Notes: generated from the letters alone by a model not told the origin. Positions 20,752 through 37,991 are shown, counted from the stretch's first letter. The stretch is DNA of 64,000 nucleotides from Cannabis sativa (GCF_029168945.1 NC_083601.1:36259660-36323659); one strand, 5' to 3'. Numbers and translations: made by a program.

Positions 20752-20959
20752 AACGCAACGAGGCTTAGTATTCTCCTGTATACAGAAGGTTTTAGACATT
20801 GGGTTTTCTGTTCTCTTATACTGCAAAGTATACTGTCTTGTATTGGGTGTGGTGTGAGTTGTAAGGTCTATTATATTATTAGTTTATCAATGATTAATAT
20901 GTGTATGATGATGTACTGTGAAATGGCTTTGATATATGAAAATGTTAATGTTTGGTGCC

Positions 20960-22060
20960 GTGATATAGTGTTTTTTTTTTTATGCATCTTCGTTATGAAA
21001 TTATGTAGGCTTTTTTTCATTTCATCTGAGTGGTTAATCAATATTTAACAAGGTACAAGGAAGCAGGTACGTATGGGTGTAACCGGTTCATATCATACCT
21101 TAATTAAAAAAAGAAAAGGTGTATGGGTATTTTAACCATAAAAACATGAAAAAGGGTATTATATTTTGGATTGTTGCAATGAAGAGTGCTTGAGAACTAA
21201 GCATATCATTGGCTGTGTCCCCCAAGTAAATCATGAAAAGAGTAACAAGTTAGAGACATGATAAACCTTAGAACAAACTTTGTCTGGGACCATTTCCTTA
21301 CATGGATACGGAATTTAGGAAGATTACGTCTAATAAAGCTAGGTTGAGTTGTATTATTCTTTCTTCTATTAGATTCTCTTGGATGGAGTTTTCTTCTATT
21401 TATAAGGAACAGATGAAATAGTTAAAAAAAAATGAAATTTTTTTTTACACTCAATACATCTATAGATCATAAAATTACAAAATATTCTTATTTATATTCA
21501 TTTTATGTACTTTCTATAAAATAGTTTGATTTGTACACTATTTTACAAACAATAAAAATAAAACAAAATTGTAAGTTCGATTTTGTTGATTTAAAACTAA
21601 TTGGATTATAAAGTTACAAATGCCAAATATAGTTTCAAATATAAATACATATATGAAAATAAAAAGTAATTTAAAATAATAATAAATTTATTTTTTTATG
21701 TTGTACGATTTTTTTTTCTTCATTCTTTTTGTTGTGTTGTAATAATTAATGTAATTTTCGACAAATTAATAATGAGAATGTCAATTTTAATTATTAAAAT
21801 TAGGGTGTAAATAAAATTTAAGATTTAAATATATGTTTTAACTTTTAATATAATAAAAAATATTGATGCTTCATATTTTGAGTGTAAATATAACAACCAA
21901 AAGATAAATGTGACTAATAATACGGTGATTCTTTATAAGCTTCGGTATTAAAGACTAAAGAGTTTTTTTTTTTAACCACTTATTCATCCTTACACTAAAA
22001 CTATCAATTTATTGTTACCAATTTCTCAAGTGGAATTAGCTTCTTCATTTTTTTTTTTTA
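20960..22060. other. Intergenic DNA, possible inverted-repeat element
   Basis: No gene. TTACACTCAATACAT near 21446 and ATATTTTGAGTGTAAATAT near 21873-21891 are inverted relative to each other and may bound a ~450-bp miniature element. I could not see a target duplication. Confidence 0.35.
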
Positions 22061-22074
22061 ATTAAAACCAACCT

Positions 22075-22400
22075 TATATTGAAAGACAAAAAAGCTTAGA
22101 AGCCAAAGTTTATAGTGGCAACAAAAGGTGCCACTTCCCCAGTAGAGAAGGACTTAAAAAAGGAATTTGCAGCAGGCTAGCAGCTTGGGTTGCTAAGTCA
22201 TGGGCAGCTCCATTATAAGCACGAGGAATTCAACACATATGAACATTGGGGAGACCAGAGAAGACCTGAAAGGTGTCATCAAAAGTCTTGTGAGCCTGCC
22301 AAATGGGAACCTTCCTAGCATTCAAACCCTGCACAACCATTTGACAATCTGAGAAAATAGAAAAACTCATTTAGCCCCACGCCACAGACAAAAGACACAC
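22075..22400 (-). pseudogene. LINE RNase H relic, antisense
   Basis: Read leftwards from about 22370, the translation contains FSDCQMVVQGLNARKVPIWQ, a stop in the following segment, then IPRAYNGAAHDLATQAA. These are the third catalytic Asp region and the C-terminal HIPRxxNxxAHxLA motif of the RNase H domain at the end of plant LINE ORF2. One in-frame stop and lack of upstream domains show a dead fragment. Confidence 0.7.
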
Positions 22401-22619
22401 TTAAAGAATAATTTCCCTAGCTCTTGTCATTATGTGAAGGTCGGTATAGGAGAAATAAAAAGGTGCATAGTATTTTTTTTCTCTTGAGCTGGTGGTCAAT
22501 TGGGCTCGTGATTTTTTGTATGATTATCAAAAGTCTCTTTTGAAACCAAGAGAGATTGTTTCTGTGAGGGCAACAAGGTTGCTCGTGTCTTCTTCCTCTC
22601 TTCTCATGTGCCTCATTGG

Positions 22620-23095
22620 GGCCCCTTTTAGTGGGCTTCTTCAAGGTTAACATTGATGCAGTTTTAGATGTGATGAGTTTTTTTGTGGTATGGGTATGGT
22701 TATACGTGATACTCATGGGATTAGTTTTTGCCTCGACTATTTGGCACATGATTGAACATTTTTAGGCTGAAGTTGCTAAAGCTCTTGTTCTTCATCATGT
22801 AGGAATTCAAGTTATCTTTTTGGTGAAAATGTTCAGTTTGAGACTGACTATCTTAATATGGTTAATATGATTAACAATAATATTTCTTTGGACTCGCCTT
22901 CAAGCTTAGTTTTTCGTGACATTTATTGTAATATAACTCTCTTTAATAATGCGAGTTATTCATTGTGTTAAGACAGTTAATGTTATTGCTTACAATCTTG
23001 CTAAGTATACTTTATTTGTAGAAACTAATAAAATTTGGTGGCTTGGATATCTGGATTGTTCATCTTTAATCATGGCTGATGACATGAAATTTTAA
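22620..23095 (+). pseudogene. LINE RNase H relic, sense
   Basis: KVNIDAVLD at about 22640 followed, after a frame change, by CGMGMVIRDTHG and then AEVAKALVLHH and QFETDYLNMVNMIN recovers the order of an RNase H domain with its Asp, Glu and Asp positions. At least two frameshifts and several stops are present. It lies back to back with the antisense fragment at 22075-22400, so two different insertions or a rearranged copy are involved. Confidence 0.65.
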
Positions 23096-23226
23096 CAATA
23101 TCTTTCTCTTTTTTCTTTTTTAGAGCTATTATGGAGTTTTAAAATTTTCTTCTAAAAAAAAAATCTTCCATTCCATTAATACTGAGGTAAGATACTCACT
23201 ATTTAATAATAAGAATTGGGTACCTT

Positions 23227-23257
<31 letters not shown>

Positions 23258-24686
23258 TTATTATTATTATTAATTAAATTGTTAGATAACAGCATAATAG
23301 TTAACAAATAAAAAATTATTTGAAAATTCATATATTATAATTGTAAAGTTGTTTATTGTACTTTTCATAATTTTAGATATTCAAATTTTTTATAATTAAT
23401 TATTGAATTTATTAATACATTTTATCATTTCAAAAATTAGATTTAATAAAGAAGTGTATACAATCAAAACTAATATAAAAATATAGACTGTAATTTATAA
23501 ATAAATATATTTTCTCATTTATAAAATATATTGTAGGAATAATTATAGTTCTCCTAAAATAAACATCAGATGGCCAAATTAAAATGTAAGTTTTTTAAAA
23601 ATTAGGTAGAGAGAGTCTCAACAAGTTGATGTTATACAATAGAGTATTATGATATATTAATATTATTAAATTCGGAGGTAAGCAAGGCAAGGGAGTTTGT
23701 TTTGTTGAAGACTTTTCTTTTTCTGATAATTTTTTGTTAAAGCGAAATTGCTGCATTTTTTCTTCTTTCTTTCTTTCTTTCTATTTTTGCTAATTTTCTA
23801 CTATAGAGCCAACTAGGTCAAACCCTAGAGAGTCATGACAAGTCAATTTATGAATCAAAGTATTTGTGTCTTGGTCGTGCTTATTCATATAGAACTATTA
23901 TTAGATGTGTTTAGGGTGACCATATTTTATAAAATTATTATATTAAATAGATATTAGGAATAATACTTCTTTTTTTTTTTAGCAGAACAATACTTCTTGA
24001 TTTATATAATTTGTGACATTTAATTTTATTTTTTTAATAGTAAAACTCTCCAAATTCACATTCATTTTTAATATTCACTTTTCTATGCAAAATGCTTTGC
24101 TAAATACCAAGTACAATACTACTTGATAGTTTTGACCTATATAATTTGTGATATTTAACTCCACAAAACTGATATTTTAGTAGTGAAACTCTCTAAACTC
24201 ACATTTATTTTTTATATTCACTTTTTTATGCAAAATGCTTTGTTAAATACGAAGTAGGACAATTGACATGTAAAAAAATATACACGCGTGAGGTTCTTAG
24301 GGAAAATAATTAAAATAATAGATATTTTTTTTTTTCTTTTTTTCCCTTCTCTTTCTTTTTCAATTTTTCCCTGTAACCTTAATTTTCCAATTAATAAACT
24401 AAATATTAGCATTATTCAAGTAGTAAGTTACTTATTATTTTTGTTATTTTTTTTTCTTGCTTGTGATTGGCTAGCTAAATTTTTTAAACATAGAAAATAA
24501 AATGTAGGCTTAGTGCCTGCATTCAACTTGTCCTTACCTATTTAATTTATTTTTATTTTTAAAAATTCTGATTAGCTCAATAGGAGGTAAACTTGTATTA
24601 AAGATGTTCTAACTTATGTTGTTGCTTAATACTGTTCTAAAAACAGTAACAAGTAAAAATTATTGGTCAATCATGTTTGTGTATTT
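23096..24686. other. A/T-rich intergenic DNA with microsatellite and tandem duplication
   Basis: A TTTA/TTA microsatellite runs about 23227-23270. A diverged tandem duplication of roughly 140 bases lies at about 23990-24257; both copies contain ATATAATTTGTGA and ATGCAAAATGCTTTG. No gene. Confidence 0.5.
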
Positions 24687-25250
24687 TAGGACTAAGTGTC
24701 GGTCAGTTTGGTCGATTTTTTCTATATAAAAATCAAGAATTCAGTTTTCGATCTGGATCGGTGCAATTCGAAAACTGACCGACCAATCTAAAACTTATCT
24801 TAAAACTAACCGTTTTAAATCTCGGTTTGATTAGTTTATAAACCGCCCAAACTGAATTTCTTTTTTAATATTTTAAAATATGATCTAATTTATTCTACGA
24901 ACATATTATTCTATATTTTACAATTACAAATGTATAAATTAATTGTTCAAAAACTAATTATCTTATTCTTTTAACTTTAATATTAATTAATGATATAATA
25001 ATATATTATTAGTAATTACAATACATAAAGTAAAAAAAAAAAAAACTTAATAAATTAATATATATGTATAATGGTCGGTTTTAGTTTTTTCGATTGGTTT
25101 ATTACTTAATAAAAAAAACTGATCGTTCAATGACAGTTTTAACTATTAGCAGTTTTTTCAATTTCGGTTCTGTCAGTTTCAGTTTCAAAAGCGTTTGATA
25201 GGTCGGTTTAAATAATTTTTTCATTTTCTAAATTTTATGGTCAGCCATAG
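24687..25250. mobile_element. Decayed hAT-like GGTCGGTTT-rich element
   Basis: The left part (TAGGACTAAGTGTCGGTCAG) and the right part (ending GGTCAGCCATAG) are imperfect inverted repeats. The interior carries GTCGGTTT-type motifs on both strands, the same design as the element at 8631-9159. I found no intact target duplication, so the ends are approximate and the copy is old. Confidence 0.5.
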
Positions 25251-26214
25251 TCTACCTAACCATTAATTCAAAGTAAACATAAGCCAAGTCGTTGAATATT
25301 TCATATATTGTAGCAAAGACTTTTTTTAATTCTCAATTTTCACCTCGTACGGGACCACTCAGATGACTTATTTATTTTCCATTTTCTAATTAATTTGGTT
25401 CATAGAAAACTCCCATGAAGGAGCCTTTTATCATTTTATAAGGAAGTATATATATATATGGAATATTCTATGAATATATTTCTCAACTCAAGTGCTCTGC
25501 TGTGCTCGACATGGAAAATGTATCCCAATTCCTGTATGTAAGTTAATATACAAATATATAAATATATATTTTTGTTATATTTCTCAATTTAGTTATATTT
25601 TTAATTTTTATTTTTATTATGTGTATTTTTAAAATTTTATAAGAAAAGAAAATCACTTATTAAATTTTAATTTTTCTTTTAAAAAATATTTAAAGTTTTA
25701 AAATTTGAGTAAAATAAATATAAAATTTAAAAATATTAAAAATTAAATATATTTCTAATATTTTTGATATAATGTTACAAATAATATATTAATATTTACA
25801 TATTTAAATTAATTAAAAAAAATAATATTAATATTTATATACATATCTAAATTAGTCTAAAATAAATAATATTAATATTTATAAAATTAACTCCACTAAT
25901 ACCGTTAAATTTAACAAAATATTTTTATATTTTTAAAATATTTTGTTAAACCAATAAAAATTATTACATAATCATATTTTATGTATAAAGATTTATATAT
26001 ATCAGTCATCCGTGTCTATAAATTCAAGTTTATTTCTTTTTTTTTTTACTAATGGTTAGATTCAATAAAATAAATAAATAAAAATTGTAAAGAGCATTTA
26101 CTAATGATATATAACCATTGTAAAATTTAATATTAGTTATTTTAATTTAATAATTATTATTTATAAAATAACTCTATTTTGGTTATATCATTTAAGGGTA
26201 ATTTCTATGATAAA
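25251..26214. other. A/T-rich intergenic DNA
   Basis: Extremely A/T-rich, with many ATTTATATA-type strings and no gene or recognised element. Confidence 0.45.
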
Positions 26215-26455
26215 TGTTAAATCAATACAAAAATAATTAAATTCTAACACTATTTTTTTTATATTCCAATTACAACACTAAGATTATATTTTTTTTTATT
26301 ATTATATTATTTTATTAAATTATAAATAAATAAAAATACTATATATAAAAAAAGTTTATTTATAAATATATAACTTAATATTAAAAACTAATAAAAAAAA
26401 TCAATGTAATTTATAATGTTACACTAATATATTTAAGATAGTTTTAGAGTAGGAT
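26215..26455. repeat. A/T-rich repeat, paralogue of the LINE insertion target
   Basis: This segment matches the DNA on both sides of the young LINE: AATTCTAA, then TTACAACACTAAGATTATAT, then ATTATTATATTATTTTATTA, then ATTAAAAACTAATAAAAAA. It is therefore an uninterrupted copy of the repeat that the LINE split at 9637/15628. Its ends are not sharply defined. It may be an old miniature element. Confidence 0.55.
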
Positions 26456-26469
26456 TGATTTTTTTTTTT

Positions 26470-26695
26470 TGACAAAGGGATTAGAATCGCTCATAAATTT
26501 ACGACGCAGACGGTCGCCACTGGCGCTGGAATCTCCTCGAACCAGGATAACTCATCGTCTAACCGCAGAGCATGCTTTGCCAAACCATGGGTCGCTAAAT
26601 TCGCAGAGCGAGCCACATGGGACAAAATTAATTGCTCTTGAAAATTTAGACAGTAAAGTTATAACATTTTCAAAAAACGCTCCCAGTATTGAAAT
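26470..26695 (-). pseudogene. LINE ORF2 3' tail relic (RNase H C-terminus), antisense
   Basis: The minus strand reads SHVARSANLATHGLAKHALR and then LDDELSWFEEIPAPV, the extreme C-terminus of a plant LINE RNase H; compare HVKRHANMAAHGLARYALGL in the intact LINE of this window. It is truncated before the catalytic residues. It is closely related to 4300-4530 and better preserved than it. Confidence 0.7.
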
Positions 26696-27494
26696 TTAAT
26701 TTAGTGTGAAATCTCAATAAATGTAATATTTTTAATTTTCCATAGATTTTTTTTATATATATATAAAAAGAAATTCTCATCAACCAAAATAAAAAATCCT
26801 CTGTCTCTCCAAAAAAAAAAAAAAAAACCCTAATCAATACTGTAGATTAAATTTTGTCAAAATATGAGTGACTTTATTACTCTCGAGAACAAAATGATAT
26901 AAACTAACTTGATAAAAATTCATACATTTTGTAAACCAATCACACCTCTTCTAAATAGCTAAAATAGCATTCAAACAATCACTCTTGAAAAAAGCTATAG
27001 TAATATAATTTTCACAGTAATAGTAAATTAAATTTGTCATGAAAGTAATTTAAAAATTAAAAATTTATATATTAGAAAAATAATTAGGGACAAAGGAAGA
27101 AAACTCAGTTTGTAATTTGTATGTCATGATCACGGGTCAACAAACTTTTCCAGTTCAAAAAGTCTCCTTTGAATTGAAAGTTCTTCATACCTCACATTTA
27201 TGTGTGTATGTATGTATGTATGTATATATGTATACATACACACGCTTGCCACTGTCAATGGCACTAAGTTGACATTCATACATACCCCGTTTCTTCGAAG
27301 AAATTCGTTTTTGTTTTTCTTTAAAAGACTACACAAAGTAAATAAAAATTTTGTAAAAAAGATTTATGCTTACCGACACATCTTCTCCTTCCGAGATTTC
27401 ATTAGCAGCCCCTTCTTCTCCTTAATAAATCTCTCACTTGACTTGGGTCGTTGCCCAATTCGGTCGTATTGATCTGTGCTTGTCTCGGGTCCAA
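26696..27494. promoter_or_regulatory. Upstream region and 5' leader of the MAP kinase gene
   Basis: The distal half is A/T-rich. A TATG/TGTA microsatellite lies about 27200-27240 (TATGTATGTATGTATGTATA). A pyrimidine-rich stretch at 27385-27425 (CTTCTCCTTCC, CCTTCTTCTCC) resembles plant core-promoter or leader sequence. I could not identify a convincing TATA box or fix the transcription start. Confidence 0.4.
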
Positions 27495-32036
<4,542 letters not shown>

Positions 32037-32897
32037 GGATTGTGTTGTGATCTGCTGTACACAGTGTACACTAGAAAATTGGCCAATCAACAATGGGCCA
32101 GAATGCTTCCCTCTCTTATAGAGGGGAAAAAATTGTGGGTTTTACTGAAAAATGGTTCTGAGATGTCATTCATTGTCCGATCGTTATTATCAGGCACACG
32201 ATCCTTTGTGATGTCTGTAACATTCAATCTAGTTAAAGCTTGTAGTTAGTAGAGCGGTTGATCTGTTTAGAGAGCGCCAGTCCCTCACTGGTGTAGGTTT
32301 GTTGTTCTTTGTGTCGATTGTTTCTTCTTGTTGATGATGACGAAATGCTTGAAAAACTTTATTCATTCATAGCCTACAACCTTTTTGTGTATTTTGTTTC
32401 TAATAAATTCTTATTATTGTGCCTTGGAGTAGTACTGTATGATATTTGTCATTTATTTCATTTGTTGCCTTGTATTTTAAGTTGTATCTCATTTGGGGTC
32501 CTTGCTTAAACGTGTTTGCCTTACATACCGAGTTATAATCTCACAAATCATGTCCAAAAGTTAATATTCCTAGCAGTCAAATCTTTTACGGGGATGTGAA
32601 AATATTTTACTAGCTCTGTTAACTTCATGATTTGACACTTCAATGTTCATGTTCTAGGCTTTTAGAATAAAATTGTGTCAGCCCTTGGTAAACAAACAAA
32701 ATTTGATAAACGAACAGAGTGTAACTTAATAATCAATTACCATATTACTATAGTTGATGAAAAGCATACACTTTCAACATGGAATTACAAAAACAGAGAT
32801 GATCTTATCTTCTTCTACTAAGAAATATCAATATCCAAACTCAACAAGAGCTGGAATTGCTGCTGTTTGATAGTATAGGGTAGTCGACATCTACAAC
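32037..32897. other. Shared 3' region of two converging genes
   Basis: About 860 bases separate the stop codons of the MAP kinase (+) and polygalacturonase-like (-) genes. Both 3' UTRs must lie here. No separate gene is visible. Confidence 0.5.
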
Positions 32898-35800
32898 TTA
32901 CACATAATAACTCATCTTGTAGCTACATCTCTTGAACTCAACTAAATCAATAGGAAGTGAATCAGCAGGGAAATCACAATCCATTTTCTTCTCACCCTGA
33001 TCAGGCAAAAGCGCACATGGCGGAGGAGTGACACCACTCGTGATCCCCGCCACGTCAGTGCAAGTCCAAGGTTGCTTCTTTGCCTTGGCCGCCATGCCAA
33101 TAGTGACATTTGAGATGCAAATACCAGTAAAGGGATCACCAGATATCCCCTCCAACCTGGCTGCCATTGACACATTCTCAGCCACCATATCACGGTAGTT
33201 GATCCCTTTGATCTCCGGCACAGCGTTGGGATCGTAGTGGTTATCAGCATGAGCCTTGTAGTTTCCAGTCATCCAAAATGCCCATTTCATGGTATGCATT
33301 GTCATTCTCCTCACGTAGATGTCCTTAACGTATGCTCCTCTCCCCACAGCAGTCTTGATTCTAACCCCGGATTCTGTGTTGATGGCCACAATGTCTTCTG
33401 CTCGGACATCTTGGATTCCCCCTGACATCTCACTCCCCAGCGCGATCACAGCGCTGTATGGTGAAATGCACGTGAGCCGTCGGATTACTAGCTGTTTCGT
33501 CGGCATTCCAAAGGCAATGCCGTACTCATCCCAACCGCTTTTCACAGCCACACAATCGTCGCCAGAGACTATGTAACAGTCTTCTATTCTGGTGTTTGTG
33601 CAAGAATCTGTGATTGGAATTGAAGTTAATGTTACTATGTTAGTTTGTAAGAATGAATGAATGAATGCTCATAAATAATTGGAGAGGAAAGAAAGGAAAC
33701 CAACCTGGGTTGATCCCATCTGTGTTGGGAGATGAAACTGGGGCAATGATTGTAATTCCTTGAATAAGAATGTTACTGCAAGTTCCAGACCATGGTCACT
33801 AAATCAGTTCAGGAATTAATCAATTTTAACAAGGGTTGAAAATGAATTAAGAATAATATTACTCTGTACCTGCTGTAAATAGGATGAACATTCCATGATG
33901 GAGAATTCAAGAGTGTTAAATTAGAAATCTGAATATTTTCAGTATACATAAGCTCAATCAAGTAAGGCCTTGTATACTTGAGCTTGCCCTTGTGAAATTG
34001 CTGCCACCAAAATGAACCCTGGCCGTCAATTGTCCCATTTTCCCCTGGAAATCCAATTCATTTCAGGTTAAAATTTTACAAAAACAATGAAAGTGTTTAA
34101 ATTTTGCTAGGCGCTATTGGTGCCTTATAGCAATGCTCTTAAATATGACATTTTAGATAGTGATAAAATTTTATATATCACGATTTAGTGTTGTTGGGGA
34201 TAAGTGTACCTGTTACAACAACATCAGTGAGGTTTGTTCCAAATATGAGACTGGCGAAGCGTCCACCAGCAGCGTCTCTTCCTCGGCCGTACGATGGCAA
34301 TGCTTTGAGGACAGGCCACTCACTTATGTCCTATACCAAATCAAATCAATGTATCATTAAATGTAAGAAAAAAAAACTAGTCTTGTAATGTTGTACAACA
34401 CTATAATAAAGGTATGTGTATTAAAAGAGTCTATAATAATAAAATTCTGATTAATTAGTGAACCAAGTTGATTAATGAGTTTTAATTGATTCCGACACTA
34501 ATGAAAATTGAAGTGTGACTTAGACTACTTACTCATTTATATCCTAAACCAACCAAATCAAATCAATTAATGTTGTTGACCCGCTACAACATATGTTAGG
34601 TGGTGATATAATGTAGGGACTTTATTAGATATCCCTGTTTCAGTCTCTGTCTTTTTCATCTTTTTATTTTCTTTTTCTAACAACAGTGCCCTTTTCGTCT
34701 TTAGATTCAAACGATCTCACCAAAAAGATCCCTTGACTGTTTTGGTACAACAAATTCTTGGATTTTATTTCACATTGTCAATGAACCGTTCCCTCATATC
34801 TGTTTTCTAATGCCTAATCCTGTGACGTGTCACCTTTTTAGTTTTTACAATAGAACCATTAGTATTACGAAAAAAAAAAAAACTTCATTTTTAGCTAAAT
34901 AACACTTAATATAATTTATTTTCATGACTAAAAAAAATCAATAAAATTTATCCCTCTTCTTATTTTTAGTCAAAATAGTATTTGAAATGTCTTAAACGGT
35001 TCCAAATATTTGACTCTTGATCCCCTAACCTTGAACAAATTATATTCGAAATGTTTAATATTTAAAAGCATGAACTTTCTTTTTTCAAAAAGATTCTCAT
35101 AGATGAGAAGAAAAAACAAAGAAATTAAATATAAAGTACTAGTTATAGCCTAAGTATTCTTCTTTGTAAAATCTTTAAAAAAAAAGTGTAATTTTCCAGA
35201 GGGGGAAAAAGACAATTTCCAGTTCTACAAGTTTTTTCCTTCAGTAGTAGTTAATTTTCTTCCAACACAACAAAACCAAAGTAAGCATAATGTTCAAATA
35301 AAGAACAATCAAACAACTCTTAAATGCATTTCTATTCCCTAAAATTTAAACACACTTGACAAGTACAACGATTTACATAATATTCTCTTTTTAAAATTAA
35401 AGAATTAAAATGTTGAGAGAGAGAGACCTGAGAAGCAAGAAGAACAGCATCCTTGTGGAGATAAAGAGTGAAATGACTAATGAGGCTGAAACTGCCAGTC
35501 AACCATTTACCAGGAGGGACAAAGAGCTGAGCTCCACCGTTGGATGCATATTGAGTGAGATTGTTAATGGCATCTTGAAAGGCCTTAGTGTTGGATGTTT
35601 TTCCATCTCCAACTCCACCAAAATCAGTAAGCACTGCAGTATGAGCTCTACAGCTTATGGCACTGTACTCTAACGAAGTCTCTACATTCCTTCCTTTTTT
35701 ACTTCCTTTTCCTCTTCTTCTACTACACTCAACTCCATTTACTATGTTAAGTACAAGAACTGCAACTATAACAGCTTTAATCACCTGCACAATACCATCA

Positions 35801-35981
35801 TCATCAAACAAATTAATCTAAGCTGAACCCATTTTAGTAGATCAAAAAAAATATCATGGAATAGTTATTTTTGGGGGGGAAGAAAATGTTGATGCAGAAA
35901 AAATTAGAAAGAGAAAGAGAAAAGGTTTGTTCGTTTTACTTGAGCTCTCATCATGTGTTTTCTCATGAATATTGACAACAT
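32898..35981 (-). CDS. GH28 polygalacturonase-like protein
   Basis: Six exons on the minus strand: 35940-35981, 35428-35784, 34210-34330, 33870-34044, 33705-33775 and 32898-33607. All joins are GT-AG and in frame, giving 491 residues. A hydrophobic N-terminal signal segment (about 15-29) suggests secretion to the wall. After it come the DFGGVGDGKTSNTKAFQ segment typical of GH28, then NTDGI (249-253), GDDC (271-274) and RIK. GH28 enzymes hydrolyse pectic polygalacturonan. Where canonical enzymes have GHG, this protein reads SPYSAVIALGSEMSGG (304-319) with no His, as in a known plant subfamily, so its activity may differ. Most of the first exon is a short N-terminal piece; starting within exon 2 at the upstream intronic ATG would replace the first 14 residues. 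Confidence 0.9.
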
Positions 35982-36052
35982 TGTGAGAAGAATTGAATTG
36001 ACACTTTGGAAGTAATTTTGTTATGGATGACAAATGGTGGTGGTATATGTAA

Positions 36053-36060
36053 TATTTATA
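36053..36060 (-). promoter_or_regulatory. TATA box of the polygalacturonase-like gene
   Basis: TATAAATA on the minus strand, about 72 bases before the ATG at 35981. This is a plausible core promoter with a short leader. Confidence 0.6.
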
Positions 36061-36239
36061 GGATAAAGCTACACTACAAATAAGCTAAGCCAGCCTATAC
36101 TTACCAAACATTATTATTTTATTATTATACCCCGGAATTAAAGTCTTTTATTTTTCCCCACTTTTCTTTCTTATATACTGAAAAGTAAAATGAAGATATA
36201 CACGTATAAATACTCAGTCATGATCTTCTTGTATTCCAT

Positions 36240-36600
36240 CATCCATTCTTAAATATTTTGCCCCTAAACTTTAACATGTATCAAATCATGTCCCCTTAAT
36301 TTTTTTGGCCGTTAAAAATTCTCCTGAACTATTGAGATTGTTAGATTTAAGGATTTTTGTCTAATTTCATTCAATTTACTATTTCAATGATTGTTTATGT
36401 ACTAAACTATGCTCCCCAGATTTTGATATCTATTAAATTATGTCCCTCGAATTTTTATATGTACTAAATCATGTCCCCTGAACTTTCATTCATCTTAAAT
36501 CCAACAATCTCAATAGTTCAAGGGGTATTTTTAACGACCTTAAAAATTAAAGGGCATAATTTGGTACAAATTCGGGAGGCAAAAATCCTAATTAACCTCT
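36240..36600. mobile_element. Miniature inverted-repeat element in the polygalacturonase-like promoter
   Basis: It shares long stretches with the element at 1645-2043, for example CCGTTAAAAATT, GAACTATTGAGATTGTTA and GTTTATGTACTAAA, and its two halves are again inverted copies. Its left edge starts near CCCCTAAACTTTAACATGTA. I could not define a target duplication. It sits roughly 180 bases upstream of the TATA box at 36053, so it may influence that gene. Confidence 0.65.
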
Positions 36601-37991
36601 TTCAAATATGTAACAAGTCATTGTTCTTATCTTTGATATTAGATCACAATTATCTTTGTTCTATATAAGAATTAATGATATTGTAAAAGGATTAGTATGG
36701 TACAGATTACATTTGTCAAACAAGAAAATTTAGTGTATATATGGACAAGATAACATAATTTGCATTTGAGTTATATCATAATAAATTGTTTATTGTCACA
36801 TAATTTGCATCTTCTTGTTTTATTTAAAGATTTCTCCTACCACAAGTTTCAACAGTTAGTACTTGACTATGGACTGTTTACCAACTAATTAAATGTAAAG
36901 ACTAAAGAGGAAACAAAATGATTTTGTTAAGATTGTTTCTTCTAATAGGAAACTGTTTGAGATACATTAAAAGCTAAAGCACAGTTGCATTGCACTTATT
37001 TGACACAGTAACTAATAATTGAGAAACTCATTAAGTAATTGCATAATCTATAATAACACATTATCTTTGGCCATTAAATAATCACTATCTCGAAGACCAC
37101 AAGAATGTTTAATGCTATCATTAAAAAAAAAACATATAAGAGGATAGACTAGCAAGTGTAACAAAACCAATTTTTCTGTACTTTTTAAGATGAAAATTAT
37201 ATTAAGAAAGAGAAGAAGAGTAAATAAATGAGTTAAAAGGACAGATGACATGAGCTCGTGAACAAGGGAATCTTAGAGAGAAATAGAGTTTAATTTGAAG
37301 GGAAAGGAGGTGTCTTTTTGTACTGTTTGTGTGTGGATTTGTTGTTTTGGAAAGTAGTGAAGTGATGAGTGGAAAACCAATAACCCTTTTCACTTTCTTG
37401 GATTTTGGATTGATCTAAATTTGGTCTCGTGATCATTTTCCAACCCAACCGCCCAACATATGATCTCATCTCACCATCTCTTTTCTTTTTGATCAGCTCC
37501 ATCATCAACCCTTATGCTATCTCACCACCACTGCTTGTAAGTTTAATAATAGTATTGCCGACCCACTCTCACGGGTCAGCAAAAGGTGGATGGCCCCCAC
37601 CCCACCCTTCATGGTCCTATAATAACCCCATTTCATTTTATTTCATTAAACTTTGTGTTGAGCTCACTTTACTTGAAGTTATGTTGTGTAAGTTATTACC
37701 ATGTCCAATTGTCCATATCCAAGCATAGAAGTGAAAATGAGGGGTTCTGTTGTAATCTCTCATTAATGCATCCAATGGCAATGCAAGGAAATAAAATGTG
37801 TGTCTTAGCTTATGAAAGCACTCTAGTATTAGTATGGCATTTGTTCCTAACTTTTTATCATATTGATGCGTGGCCCACGTGTCAAACAGTAATAGGTCTG
37901 TGTGGGTACACTATAGACAATTATGTGATGTCTGGTTTCTATGGGCTTCCATTCCACCCATAAACAAATGTCACATTACATATAAAACCAA

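Noticed and set aside
26469..26699. 76-codon plus-strand open frame
   Set aside because: It is the shadow of an antisense LINE RNase H tail, which explains the coding-like composition.
37290..37963. Overlapping open frames of 70-125 codons on both strands
   Set aside because: No start context, splice sites or recognisable domains support a gene; the composition follows local T- and C-rich DNA.
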